Origin: Proteobacteria bacterium ST_bin14
GTDB taxonomy: Bacteria; Pseudomonadota; Alphaproteobacteria; Sphingomonadales; Sphingomonadaceae
Assembly (NCBI GenBank): GCA_002083655.1
Contig: MSXR01000004.1
Location: 62,001 to 126,000, forward strand
Length of the DNA: 64,000 nucleotides
Reading direction: 5' to 3'
Part shown: positions 40,922-49,922 of the stretch, piece after piece
How the letters are laid out: every line of letters begins with the position of its first letter
Numbering within the stretch: the stretch's first letter is position 1
Notes under the pieces: generated by a model
Seen by the model: only the letters and a program-made list of their open reading frames with translations
The model's database searches: none
What the model was told of the DNA's origin: nothing
Translations under genes and position numbers: made by a program

Positions 40922-41833
40922 TCAAAATCCCTGGACGAGTTGAACGATGAAGCGTTGTTGAAACGAATCCCGCGTGCTGGTGACGGGAAATTCCACCCCG
41001 GCGAGCAGGAACAGATTGCCACCAACATGGGTACGCATGCCGGGCGTCAGGCTGACGAATGATCGGCCCCCGCCATTGGTTGGTTCGCGCCAATTCGTGG
41101 CCAGATACCAGCTGAGATCGCCAAATGGGGCCTCGCTATGCTTGGTGATCGTTTGGCCGAATGTTGCGTTCAAGACAAAGTTATCAGGGCGTCCGCGATC
41201 GGCAAATTCATAACCGACCCTGCCGCGCAGCGAAAATCCACGGCCAACATCGCTCCAGAAATTGAGCTGGGGCTGGGCGGCAAACACCTGATTGCCAAGC
41301 TGCAGCGTGCCGGTTGGCAACCGCCAGCCCACGCCTGCGTTGATCGATAAGTTTCTGGATTCGTGCAGCATCACCTGTGTCGTCAGCGTGATATCGCCAA
41401 AATCGCGGATATTGCCCGATTGCTGGAAGAACGGCACTTCGAGCCCGGCCCAAAGCCGCCGTGAAATTGGGTGATGGAAGCGCGCGAGCACCGTATGCTG
41501 ATCGGTGCCGTTGCCGTTGACATAATCATAGGCAAGATGCGCTTCCCGCGTGAAAAACCCGTCTGCCGTGGCGAGCCAACCCTGGCGCGGTGCGCCGCTG
41601 TCACCATTGGGAACGGGGATCCATTTTTCGGTCAGTTCATCGCCGAAACGATTGAAATCGAGCGGGGTCCATTCGGTGGGCGGTGCTGCATCGGCTTCGG
41701 CCGCCGCCGGGGGTGCGACAGGCGGCGCAGCATCCACATCGGCTGCCGACGCGCTTGCAACTGGCAGCGCCGTAACGAGCGCAGCAAGCGCAAGCCCCGC
41801 AAGGCGGTGGGAAAGGATCGACATAGGCTGCAT
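40922..41833 (-). CDS. Outer-membrane beta-barrel protein
   Basis: This 303-residue protein has a signal peptide (ALVTALPVASASAAD) and an Ala/Pro-rich linker. Repeated amphipathic strands follow (YDYVNGNGTDQHTVLARF, LWAGLEVPFFQQSGNI, DITLTTQVMLHESRNLSINAGVGWRL, LRGRVGYEF), and it ends in QLVQGF with terminal Phe. The layout resembles the PF13557 phenol-degradation (MetA-pathway) barrel family. The start at 41833 follows AGGAG, and the longer frame to 42091 overlaps the neighbouring regulator. The transported substrate is unknown. Confidence 0.72.
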   Translation of the reverse strand: MQPMSILSHRLAGLALAALVTALPVASASAADVDAAPPVAPPAAAEADAAPPTEWTPLDFNRFGDELTEKWIPVPNGDSGAPRQGWLATADGFFTREAHLAYDYVNGNGTDQHTVLARFHHPISRRLWAGLEVPFFQQSGNIRDFGDITLTTQVMLHESRNLSINAGVGWRLPTGTLQLGNQVFAAQPQLNFWSDVGRGFSLRGRVGYEFADRGRPDNFVLNATFGQTITKHSEAPFGDLSWYLATNWREPTNGGGRSFVSLTPGMRTHVGGNLFLLAGVEFPVTSTRDSFQQRFIVQLVQGF

Positions 41834-41919
41834 CACGAATACTCCTGAAGACGAGCCATCTTTTAGGGCGGCATTCAGGCGCGCTGCTTTCAAACACGGG
41901 ACGATTTGTCCGTAAATTG

Positions 41920-42834
41920 CTATGATCGTGCGCGGGCGCGCCGATAGCGGTCCGGCGATGTGCCAAAAGCTTTTGAGAAGGCCGCGGTAAAGTGCGACTG
42001 GCTGGCAAAGCCGCACGAAAGCGCCAGCTCGGCCAGCTCCATCTTGCTGTCTGTCAGCAGGCGCTGCGCCCGCGCCAATCGCCGAGAGCACACAAAATGA
42101 TAGGGCGTTTCACCGGTCGTCAATTTGAAGACGCGGGAAAAATGGAACGGTGACAGATCAGCGATCTTTGCCAGATCCTCCAGGCTCAATGGCTGGTCTA
42201 GGCCTGCTTCGATAAAAGCAATCACCCGGTGCAGCTTTGCCTGCGACATATACACGCGGCTACAAATGCCCGGATCAACCGGCTGATTGCCGCGCACCAA
42301 CATGCTGGCAATTGCCCGCAAAACGCCACTGATCATCAATTCCGACCCAAAACCTGGCGCGCGAAGTTCGTTATCCACCAGCGAGATCAGCCGGCGCAAT
42401 CGCTCATTTTGCGCGGATGCCATTGCGGGAATGCCGGTGATGCCCATTTCGGCCATTACGCCGGGTAACAGCGCATCGGGAAGGAAAAGCATCAGCGAAC
42501 CGCTCGACGCCGGATATTCTATTTCAATATCCATGCCGCGCGGGACAAAGCCGATATTGCCGCGCTGCAAATCCCGACGGAATGATCTGCCATCCAGCTG
42601 CCCGACCACCTGTCCGCCTGATCCCAGGCTGACGACCAGTGTATCGCGTAAAGAGGTGTGGACTGCCGTCGCCCTGCCTTGGCACTGAACGCCCAGATGT
42701 TCGACCACGGCCAACGGGCTGGCGCAGGTAGACAGTGCATCGGCGATCGGCGGCGCACTGAATTGGACGGAATCATATTCGATATGGCCTGTGGCGGCAT
42801 GAAACGTCGTAACGCCAGAGCTTAACTGAGCCAT
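41920..42834 (-). CDS. AraC family transcriptional regulator
   Basis: This regulator of 304 residues has an N-terminal AraC-ligand-like cupin region (LVVSLGSGGQVVGQLDGRSF, GNIGFVPRGMDIEIEYPA) and a C-terminal DNA-binding domain (QPLSLEDLAKIADLSPFHFSRVFKLTTGETPYHFV, ELALSCGFASQSHFTAAFSKAFGTSP). It is on the same strand as the outer-membrane gene and 86 bases upstream of it, so it probably controls that gene. Confidence 0.92.
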   Translation of the reverse strand: MAQLSSGVTTFHAATGHIEYDSVQFSAPPIADALSTCASPLAVVEHLGVQCQGRATAVHTSLRDTLVVSLGSGGQVVGQLDGRSFRRDLQRGNIGFVPRGMDIEIEYPASSGSLMLFLPDALLPGVMAEMGITGIPAMASAQNERLRRLISLVDNELRAPGFGSELMISGVLRAIASMLVRGNQPVDPGICSRVYMSQAKLHRVIAFIEAGLDQPLSLEDLAKIADLSPFHFSRVFKLTTGETPYHFVCSRRLARAQRLLTDSKMELAELALSCGFASQSHFTAAFSKAFGTSPDRYRRARARS

Positions 42835-43048
42835 GATGCCTTTCCCCCGCCAGCGTTATGGGCGCCGCGTCAGTGATCTGGCCAATATGGGCACAAATAG
42901 GCGCGGCAATATGCGCCCTGATCGCGATTGATGACGGCAATTTATCATGCAGCGTGCCGCGTTATCCAGCGCACGGGCGGGGGTAAGGGCACGAAAACCG
43001 CAACATCACGCAATCACGGATGGCGCGTGGATCGGCATGGTGCCCGCT

Positions 43049-43408
43049 TCAGTGGACTGCCGCGTCCGATCCGATCGGCAGTCGCAAGCTAGAAACCGCG
43101 CGAATGTCAGCATGTGCCAGGCCAGCCCCGATAAGCGGCAACTGGTTGACGCGCGCGACCACTTCATCCACCGGATCCGCGCAGATCAAGGTCAGCTCGC
43201 TGCGGTCATGGGTAGCAAAGGCAAGGATAAACTGGCCTGTTTTGGCCCATTCCATCAGCATTTCAAATTCGGTCGATGCGTAAAATGCCGATGCATCGGG
43301 GTCATCGACCGCGCTGGCGATCGTAACCAACGTCAGCGGCGGGGGGGGCGAATACCCAAGCGAAGATGATCGTTGCGCAATCCAGGACGACAGGTGCTTC
43401 CATGGCAT
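43049..43408 (-). CDS. Small protein of unknown function, possible dimeric alpha/beta-barrel
   Basis: This 119-residue protein has no signal peptide. TEFEMLMEWAKTGQFILAF followed by VDEVVARVNQLPLIGAGLAHADI has the length and rhythm of YCII or muconolactone-isomerase-like ferredoxin folds, in which an ExxxxW/Y...G motif precedes a two-strand half. This is a weak match. The ATG has GGGGAG 7 bases upstream. It stands alone on the minus strand between the AraC gene and the secreted-protein gene. Confidence 0.5.
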   Translation of the reverse strand: MPWKHLSSWIAQRSSSLGYSPPPPLTLVTIASAVDDPDASAFYASTEFEMLMEWAKTGQFILAFATHDRSELTLICADPVDEVVARVNQLPLIGAGLAHADIRAVSSLRLPIGSDAAVH

Positions 43409-43642
43409 ATCGATCTCCCCGATATGGCAATTTAGGCTGAGATTATTTTCGTAGCTATCGCGATGTTGCGCTCAATTTCGCATTATCGATGTCATGAACA
43501 TGTCGCAAATGGCGCGACCGCAAGGAATGACAAAACAGGCGGCAAAGCGAAAGCAATTACCCCGATGTGCTTGGCAAAAGACGGGTTGGGATCACCAGGC
43601 TAGTCTGCGTTGGCCCGCGTTATGAAACCAGGGAGCTGGCAC

Positions 43643-44860
43643 ATGCCAACACGATTTTCGAAACACGCTATAACATTGGCCTCCAGTAGCGCGCTTGTCG
43701 CGATGCTCGCGGCGGCGCCGCTGTCGGCGGAGGTTGTTGTTCGCGGCAAGGAGGGCAAGCCCCTCGATGAAATCCGCCAGGCGCCAGCGTCGATCTATCC
43801 CGATCTGCGCACCATCGTCGCCCAGCCATCGCCATCCGAAATCAAGCCCGAGTTTCTCGGCCCCGTGGTGATGATGAAGTCCGCACACATCGATCTCGAA
43901 AAGGGCACCGCCACGCTCCCCTTACGCAAGGGCAAGCTGAAGAACGGCACGCCTGTCTGGTTCATCATCACCGATACGACCGATGAGAATCTGTCGAACC
44001 TCCATGGCGTCAACTACGCGCCCAAAATGGCTTACGGGCTGTCCGGGAACGCAGCGCGCCACGCCACGATCGAAAAGGATGGCAGCTTCACCTTCAACAC
44101 CGGCAGCGTCGATTTCAAGCCTGTGCTGTCGGTCGTCCCCGGTGCCGCTGCCAACCCGTTCCCGCCCAAGAGCTTCCAGCCCGGCAGCGTCGGCGATGCG
44201 ACCTACACGCCGATGGTCTATATCGACAATTCGGCGAAATCGGTGCTGATGAACGCCCCGGTCGTTTCGCAAGCGTCCGAAGCTGAGCTGAACGCGATGT
44301 GCGGCGGCAATGTCGATAAGTCGAAGGTCCATGACAAAGTCGTCGCGATCTGCCCGCGCGATGAAACCGTCACGCTGTCGTTGACGCTTGGCTTCACCTT
44401 CGACAAGCCGATCCAGTATCTATCGACCGAAGCCAACAACCCGCTGGTCGCGGCTCTGGAAAACGCTACCTTTACGCCAGCGCTGGAAGACCTGCCGTTC
44501 GCGTTGGAAGACGCGTCGCCCGGCGAATCGGCTGAGCGCATCGTCGTTGTCGTCAACGGGCCGCGCGGCCTGGATAACCCGCACCGCCAGGGCCTGGAAA
44601 GCGCGCTCACCGATGGTCGCGGCCCGCTCAACATCCTCGGCGGCATTCCCACGATCAACCTGGACTATTCGCCGATGTGGCGGGTGTTCCCGGCGGTCTG
44701 GTCGGCCGAGGCCATCCAGAAGGGCTATCGCTACCGGATGACCAGCGCACTGCAGGCTGCGGAAATGTCGACCCGCGGCTTCCTGAAGAGCCTTGATGGC
44801 GGCCCCTTCCGCGCGGTTGGGTTCGTCGTGAACTGCCCTGTCGTGTATCGTATCAACTAA
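43643..44860 (+). CDS. Secreted protein of unknown function beside a TonB receptor
   Basis: This 405-residue protein has a signal peptide ending APLSAE. The body contains several highly ordered words: LPLRKGKLKNGTPVWFIITDTTDENL, LHGVNYAPKMAYG, PKSFQPGSVGDATYTPMVYI, HDKVVAICPRDETV, PIQYLSTEANNPLVAALE, RGLDNPHRQGLESAL, LNILGGIPTINLDYSPMWRV and FRAVGFVVNCPVVYRIN. I recall similar proteins in other Proteobacteria but cannot name a characterised one. It ends 27 bases before the receptor start, so it is co-transcribed with it. No catalytic motif is evident. AGGGAG lies upstream of the ATG at 43643. Confidence 0.75.
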   Translation: MPTRFSKHAITLASSSALVAMLAAAPLSAEVVVRGKEGKPLDEIRQAPASIYPDLRTIVAQPSPSEIKPEFLGPVVMMKSAHIDLEKGTATLPLRKGKLKNGTPVWFIITDTTDENLSNLHGVNYAPKMAYGLSGNAARHATIEKDGSFTFNTGSVDFKPVLSVVPGAAANPFPPKSFQPGSVGDATYTPMVYIDNSAKSVLMNAPVVSQASEAELNAMCGGNVDKSKVHDKVVAICPRDETVTLSLTLGFTFDKPIQYLSTEANNPLVAALENATFTPALEDLPFALEDASPGESAERIVVVVNGPRGLDNPHRQGLESALTDGRGPLNILGGIPTINLDYSPMWRVFPAVWSAEAIQKGYRYRMTSALQAAEMSTRGFLKSLDGGPFRAVGFVVNCPVVYRIN

Positions 44861-44886
44861 TGACACCCCCGCTTGGACGTTAAGCG

Positions 44887-47082
44887 ATGGACACCCTTAT
44901 ACCCCGTAGGGCCATCGTTGGGGTGGCGCTCATATTGAGCGCCACTCCCGTCCTTGCACAATCTGCTCAGTCGACGCCGCCGGTTCCGGCGGATCAGCGA
45001 TCCGCCGACGCTCCGGCTGATACCGACGCGATGTCATCCGAGCAGATGGCTGACATGGTCGACGGTATGACCGTCGCCGACGCACTCGACATGATGGCAA
45101 TGGCCGATATTCCGGCGGATATCGTCGTCACCGGCACCCGTCTCCGCTTCCGCGCGAGCGAAATATCCTCAAGCACGGTCCTGACTGGCGAAGCGCTGGC
45201 TACCCAGGCGCGTTCGACGATTGGCGAAACATTAGCCCATCTGCCCGGTGCCTCATCAACCTCATTCGGGCCTAGCGCGTCGCGGCCTGTTCTGCGGGGT
45301 TTTCAGGGAGAGCGGGCGCGATTGCTGATCGACGGCATCGGCACGCTAGATGCGTCGAACACCAGCCCCGATCATGCCGTCGCGCTCAACCCGCTGGTTG
45401 CGGACCGGATCGAAGTGCTGCGCGGGCCGATCGCGCTCCTTTATGCCTCCGGGTCCATTGGCGGGGTAGTCAACAGCGTCAGCGGCCGGATCGCGCAACG
45501 CACGCCGCGTGACGGCGTTGATGCAGTACTCGCGGCTGGCTTTGGCAGCGCCGCCGATGAACGCTCGCTCGGTCTTCGAATCGATGCCGCTGCAACTTCC
45601 AAGGTCGTTGTCCATCTTGACGGGCAATATTTCGGTGCTGAGCCGATCCGGACCGGCGGCCTCGTCCTTGGGCCGGTGCCGGGCGCACAGGCGCGTGAGT
45701 CTTCTGATCCGATGATCGCTGGCCTGGCCGCGCTGCGGGGAACACTGCCGAATACGCAGGCCGAGACCTGGGAGATTGCCGGTGGCGCGTCGCTGATATT
45801 GCCGAACGGACATATTGGCTTTTCGTTCGGCAATTATGAGAGCCTTTATGGCTTGCCGACGCGCTTCTCGCTCGATCCTGCCAATCCAGTGCCTGATACC
45901 GTTATCGATCTTGATCAGCAGCGCGTTGATGTGCGCTTCGAAGTCGACGGAAACGGTGTGTTGCAGATCGTACGCGGACGATTCGGTTGGGCGGATTACC
46001 AGCATAATGAAGTGATCGTTGGCGGGCCGGTTACGGCAACCTTTCAGAACATCGGTCATGAATCGCGGCTGGAGGCGGTGCTTGGCGCACCCGGCACCGC
46101 CTTGAAATCCACGATTGGCGGGCAATTTTATTCGCGCGACTTTCGCGTTGTCGGCACCGCGCCGTTGCTGCCGCCCACCGAAACCGAGCAATTGGCGTTA
46201 TTCACGCTGCAAGAGCTAAAGCTTGGGGCGCTGAAGCTAGAGGCATCAGCGCGATATGAGCATCTCGGCATCACCGCCTCAGTTGATCCGATTTTGGCGA
46301 ATCCAACCGCTGATCGCGTTTTCGACCTGTTTTCATTGGCCGGGGGCGTAAATTATGCGCTGGCCGGTGGCTGGCACATCGCGCTGAGCGGCCATTTTTC
46401 GCAGCGTGCGCCTGTTGTGGAAGAGTTGTTCACCCAAGGGGTAGATCCGGGGACGCAGGGCCAATTGATCGGCAACCCTGCGCTTGGCATCGAAACATCG
46501 GCTGGCCTTGAAGCAATTTTGCGCGGGAAGGGGCGCGGCTGGTCAGGCAGTGCGACCTTTTATTACACCAGCTTCTCAAATTACATCTTCGCTCGTGAAT
46601 CCGGGGTCGTGATCGACGGGTTGCCGGTGTTTCAGTTTCTTGAGCAGGCGGCGGACTATCTGGGGTTTGAGGTGCAGGGTTCGGTGGATGTAGTACGAAT
46701 CGATCAATGGGCCGTCCAGCTGGATGGGCTGATTGATTATACGCGCGCCACCCTCTCCGATGGATCGCCGGTGCCTCGAATTCCACCGCTGCGGCTGCTG
46801 CTTGGCGCACAGACCGGGTCTGCCGCGCTGAACGGCCGGGCGGAAGTGGAATATGTGTTCGATCAGCGCCGCATTTCGGCATTTGAAACGACAACCAATG
46901 GTTTTGCGATGGTCAATCTGTCGGTGGCGTGGCGGCCTTTGGGGCCGGGCTCAATGTTTCAGTTTCGGTTGTCAGCGAACAACTTGCTTGACGCCACCGG
47001 ACGACGACATGCCAGCCTGTTGAAAGATTTTGCTCCCCTTGGCGGTCGAGATGTGCGTGTTGGGCTTCGCTTCGCGTTCTGA
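44887..47082 (+). CDS. TonB-dependent receptor, ZnuD-like
   Basis: This 731-residue outer-membrane receptor has a signal peptide ending LAQS and a Met-rich segment at about residues 50-77 (MSSEQMADMVDGMTV, MMAMADIP) before the plug. The plug shows VLRGFQGERARLLIDGIG, SPDHAVALNPLVADRIEVLRGP and LLYASGSIGGVVN. This wording is close to ZnuD, the zinc receptor of Neisseria. The His-rich loops of ZnuD are not seen. The barrel ends VRVGLRFAF. Zinc, copper or another metal is possible. Confidence 0.85.
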   Translation: MDTLIPRRAIVGVALILSATPVLAQSAQSTPPVPADQRSADAPADTDAMSSEQMADMVDGMTVADALDMMAMADIPADIVVTGTRLRFRASEISSSTVLTGEALATQARSTIGETLAHLPGASSTSFGPSASRPVLRGFQGERARLLIDGIGTLDASNTSPDHAVALNPLVADRIEVLRGPIALLYASGSIGGVVNSVSGRIAQRTPRDGVDAVLAAGFGSAADERSLGLRIDAAATSKVVVHLDGQYFGAEPIRTGGLVLGPVPGAQARESSDPMIAGLAALRGTLPNTQAETWEIAGGASLILPNGHIGFSFGNYESLYGLPTRFSLDPANPVPDTVIDLDQQRVDVRFEVDGNGVLQIVRGRFGWADYQHNEVIVGGPVTATFQNIGHESRLEAVLGAPGTALKSTIGGQFYSRDFRVVGTAPLLPPTETEQLALFTLQELKLGALKLEASARYEHLGITASVDPILANPTADRVFDLFSLAGGVNYALAGGWHIALSGHFSQRAPVVEELFTQGVDPGTQGQLIGNPALGIETSAGLEAILRGKGRGWSGSATFYYTSFSNYIFARESGVVIDGLPVFQFLEQAADYLGFEVQGSVDVVRIDQWAVQLDGLIDYTRATLSDGSPVPRIPPLRLLLGAQTGSAALNGRAEVEYVFDQRRISAFETTTNGFAMVNLSVAWRPLGPGSMFQFRLSANNLLDATGRRHASLLKDFAPLGGRDVRVGLRFAF

Positions 47083-47180
47083 ACTGCCAAATCGGCGAGT
47101 ATAAAAGGCGAGGTGGGTGTTTTGGGGCGCCTAACCGCAACGCCGTCACCCGGCTACCAAACTGCGCGTTGTTTTTGAAA

Positions 47181-47255
47181 TGGTGACCCCTACGAGAATC
47201 GAACTCGTGCTTTCGCCGTGAGAGGGCGACGTCCTAACCGCTAGACGAAGGGGCC
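47181..47255 (-). tRNA. tRNA-Glu (anticodon CTC)
   Basis: On the minus strand, GGCCCCT pairs with AGGGGTC (one G-U), the anticodon stem TCGCC/GGCGA encloses CTCTCAC with anticodon CTC, and the T arm ACGAG-TTCGATT-CTCGT is perfect. Discriminator A and CCA are encoded (47184-47181). Length 75 bases with CCA. Confidence 0.95.
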
Positions 47256-47357
47256 GTTTGTAGCTGAACGGGCGATCTACGAGTGCGCCCGATTGCCGTC
47301 AAGCCTCGCGCGAGGACTCGCCCTCAACCCCGACCGACAAGCTGGGCCATCGCGCGA

Positions 47358-48731
47358 TCACGCTGCCGCGCGGCGCCGTTCCTCCATTTCGACATTCAGC
47401 ATCTCGGCGAGCAGGAAGGCGAGCTCCAGGCTCTGTCCGGCATTCAGACGCGGGTCGCAGTGCGTGTGGTATCGATCCGCCAAATCCATCTGCGTCACGT
47501 CCATCGCGCCGCCAGTGCATTCAGTGACGTTTTGCCCCGTCATTTCGACGTGAATCCCGCCCGCAATTGACCCTTCTGCGCGATGTACGGCAAAAAAGCC
47601 GCGAACTTCTGCCAAAATGCGATCAAAAGGTCGCGTTTTATAGCCATTATTGGTCTTGATGACGTTGCCGTGCATCGGATCGCAGCTCCACACCACCGGG
47701 TGCCCCGCCTGTTGCACCGCGCGGACCAGCTTGGGCAGCCCGGCCTCGATCTTGTCATGGCCATACCGCGTGATCAGCGTCATCCGCCCCGCCACCCGCG
47801 CCGGATTCAGCGTATCGAGCAGCCGCAGCAGCGCATCAGGCTCCAGGCTTGGACCGCATTTCATGCCAATCGGATTGCCCACCCCGCGCAAGAATTCGAC
47901 ATGCGCTGATCCTTCAAATCGCGTGCGATCGCCGATCCACAGCATGTGCGCCGAAGTGTCATACCAATCGCCGGTCAGCGAATCCTGTCGCGTCATCGCC
48001 TGCTCATAGGGGAGCAGCAGCGCTTCGTGGCTGGTATAGAATTGCGTGCCCTTTAGTTGCGGCACCGTTTCCGGGTTGATCCCGCAAGCTTCCATGAATT
48101 CAAGCGCTTCGCCGATTCGGTCGGCGACGTCGGCGAACTTCTTCGCCCAGGGGCTGCGACCCATGAAATCATGCGTCCAGCGGTGCACCTGGTGCAGGTT
48201 GGCATAGCCACCACTGGCAAAGGCGCGCAGCAGGTTAAGCGTGGCGGCGGATTGCAGATATCCCTGCACCATCCGTTTGGGATCAGGCGCGCGGCCTTCC
48301 GGCGTGAAGGCGATATCGTTGACGTTATCGCCCCGGTAACTGGGCAGTTCCACGCCGTCGATCACCTCGGTATCGGCAGAGCGCGGCTTGGCGAACTGGC
48401 CGGCCATGCGCCCCAGCTTTACCGTCGGCAGTTTGGAGGCAAAGGTGAGCACGACTGCCATCTGCAGCAACACGCGGAAGGTGTCGCGGATGTTGTTGGG
48501 GTGAAATTCGGCAAAGCTTTCAGCGCAATCGCCGCCCTGCAGCAGGAAAGCCTTACCTTCCACCACGCGGGCCAGATCGACCGTCAGGTCGCGCGCCTCG
48601 CCCGCAAAGACCAGCGGAGGATAGGTGCGCAGCGTATCCGTCGCCGCGGTCAGCGCAGCGGGATCGGGATAGTGTGGCAGCTGGCGCGCTTCATGCGTGG
48701 TCCAGCTTTCGGGGGCCCAATTGGCGGCCAT
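47358..48731 (-). CDS. aroG: 3-deoxy-7-phosphoheptulonate synthase, class II
   Basis: This enzyme starts the shikimate pathway by joining PEP and erythrose 4-phosphate. It is of the plant/mycobacterial class II type: LLQGGDCAESFAEF (metal Cys), AGQFAKPRSADTE, KGTQFYTSHEALLLPYEQ, WIGDRTRFEGSAHVEFLRG and DPMHGNVIKTNNGYKTR are all present. Two in-frame ATG codons lie 6 bases apart; I use the inner one (457 residues). It stands alone after tRNA-Glu. Control by feedback cannot be read from the sequence. Confidence 0.95.
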   Translation of the reverse strand: MAANWAPESWTTHEARQLPHYPDPAALTAATDTLRTYPPLVFAGEARDLTVDLARVVEGKAFLLQGGDCAESFAEFHPNNIRDTFRVLLQMAVVLTFASKLPTVKLGRMAGQFAKPRSADTEVIDGVELPSYRGDNVNDIAFTPEGRAPDPKRMVQGYLQSAATLNLLRAFASGGYANLHQVHRWTHDFMGRSPWAKKFADVADRIGEALEFMEACGINPETVPQLKGTQFYTSHEALLLPYEQAMTRQDSLTGDWYDTSAHMLWIGDRTRFEGSAHVEFLRGVGNPIGMKCGPSLEPDALLRLLDTLNPARVAGRMTLITRYGHDKIEAGLPKLVRAVQQAGHPVVWSCDPMHGNVIKTNNGYKTRPFDRILAEVRGFFAVHRAEGSIAGGIHVEMTGQNVTECTGGAMDVTQMDLADRYHTHCDPRLNAGQSLELAFLLAEMLNVEMEERRRAAA

Positions 48732-48836
48732 GATCATGTGTCCAGTCGTAGGGAAATTCGGCCAATGCCCATGCGCGTAATCAGCGATGCGCGCAATGCT
48801 GGAATGGACTTCGGCGGTATCAGGATTGGTGTTGCG

Positions 48837-49772
48837 TCAATAGCCTGCGTCGAGATCAACCACGTTCGTCATTGCTTCCCCCGCCATGAAAGCGCGCAAA
48901 TTCTGGAGAAACAAGGCGGTTGCGCGCTGGAACATCTTCGTTTGGCTGCGGCCTGACAGGTGCATGGTGTGGATGGTATTGGGCGCGGACCATAGCGGGT
49001 GTTCCGGCGGCAACGGTTCCGGCGTGACAACGTCGAGGAACGCACCAGCGATGCGGCGCTTGGTGAGGGCGTCGATCAGCGCATCCTGATCGACCATGTC
49101 GCCGCGCGCGATGTTGATCAGCCATGCGCTGTTTTTCATCGCGGTCAGTTCGGGCGCGCCGATCAACGTTTTCGTCTGGTCCGTGGAGGGCGCGGCGAGG
49201 ATCACCCAGTCGAAATCGCCAATTTTGTCCGCCCATTGATCAGGCGTCAGCGTGCCATCGCGCCCTGACCGGGTGACGCCGGTGATGCCCACGCCAAACG
49301 CCGCCAGCCGATCACCGATTAGCTTGCCGATGGCACCATAGCCGATGATCAGCGCGGTGGTGTCGAGTAGTTCGATCTGGCCGGGCGCCGCAATCGTCCA
49401 TTCGTGGCGGTCCGCAATCCGCACCACTTCGTCAAAGCGCTTCGCAGCGGCGAGCACGCCCATCACCGCATATTCCGCCACCGCGACGGCGTTAATGCCA
49501 ACGCCATTGGTCAGCACCGTCCCGCGCGCCTTCAACAGCGGTAGCGGAAAGGCATCCAGCCCCGCATAGATGGTGCTGACCCATTTCAGCTTTTCACCCG
49601 CCGCCACCGCATCGGCGGTCCATGCCGGACGCTGCATATCAACCCAGGCGATATCGGCATCGGCGACCATTGCGGTGGCCTCTTCGTGATTGGCGAACCA
49701 CGCAACGTCGAGCCCGGCGGGCAATTGCGGTTCGATGAGTGGACGGGCGAGGGCGGGGAGGACAGCTTTCAT
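48837..49772 (-). CDS. D-2-hydroxyacid dehydrogenase family protein
   Basis: This NAD-dependent dehydrogenase has 311 residues. The Rossmann motif is IIGYGAIGKLIGDRLAAFG, followed by the signature LAAPSTDQTKTLIGAPELTAMK, WLINIARGDMVDQDALI (catalytic Arg region) and EPLPPEHPLWSAPN (Glu), then HLSGRS where the catalytic His might lie. The ATG at 49772 is used because the longer frame runs through an intergenic repeat. The substrate is unknown. It is next to an inverted-repeat element. Confidence 0.85.
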   Translation of the reverse strand: MKAVLPALARPLIEPQLPAGLDVAWFANHEEATAMVADADIAWVDMQRPAWTADAVAAGEKLKWVSTIYAGLDAFPLPLLKARGTVLTNGVGINAVAVAEYAVMGVLAAAKRFDEVVRIADRHEWTIAAPGQIELLDTTALIIGYGAIGKLIGDRLAAFGVGITGVTRSGRDGTLTPDQWADKIGDFDWVILAAPSTDQTKTLIGAPELTAMKNSAWLINIARGDMVDQDALIDALTKRRIAGAFLDVVTPEPLPPEHPLWSAPNTIHTMHLSGRSQTKMFQRATALFLQNLRAFMAGEAMTNVVDLDAGY

Positions 49773-49800
49773 ATCGTACCCTTTTCCTTCAGTTCTGCCG

Positions 49801-49887
49801 TCACCTTGAACTCGTTTCAGGGTCCGCTGCGCCTCAGCCGCGAGGGGCATGGGGCGCGGTGGATGCTGAAACAAGTTCAGCATGACA
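49801..49887. repeat. Intergenic inverted-repeat element
   Basis: TGAACTCGTTTCAG (49807-49820) and CTGAAACAAGTTCA (49866-49879) are inverted repeats with one mismatch, 45 bases apart, with GC-rich DNA between and a GTCA/TGAC context outside. The word CTGAAACAAGTTCAGCATGAC is one I remember from many sphingomonad intergenic regions, which fits a dispersed REP-like family. Only one copy is seen here. Confidence 0.75.
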
Positions 49888-49922
49888 CCAAGTGGCTATG
49901 GAGCGCAATTTCCCAGCCTGGG

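Noticed and set aside
48057..48956. 299-residue plus frame opposite the DAHP synthase gene
   Set aside because: The minus-strand class II DAHP synthase is certain; this is its shadow.
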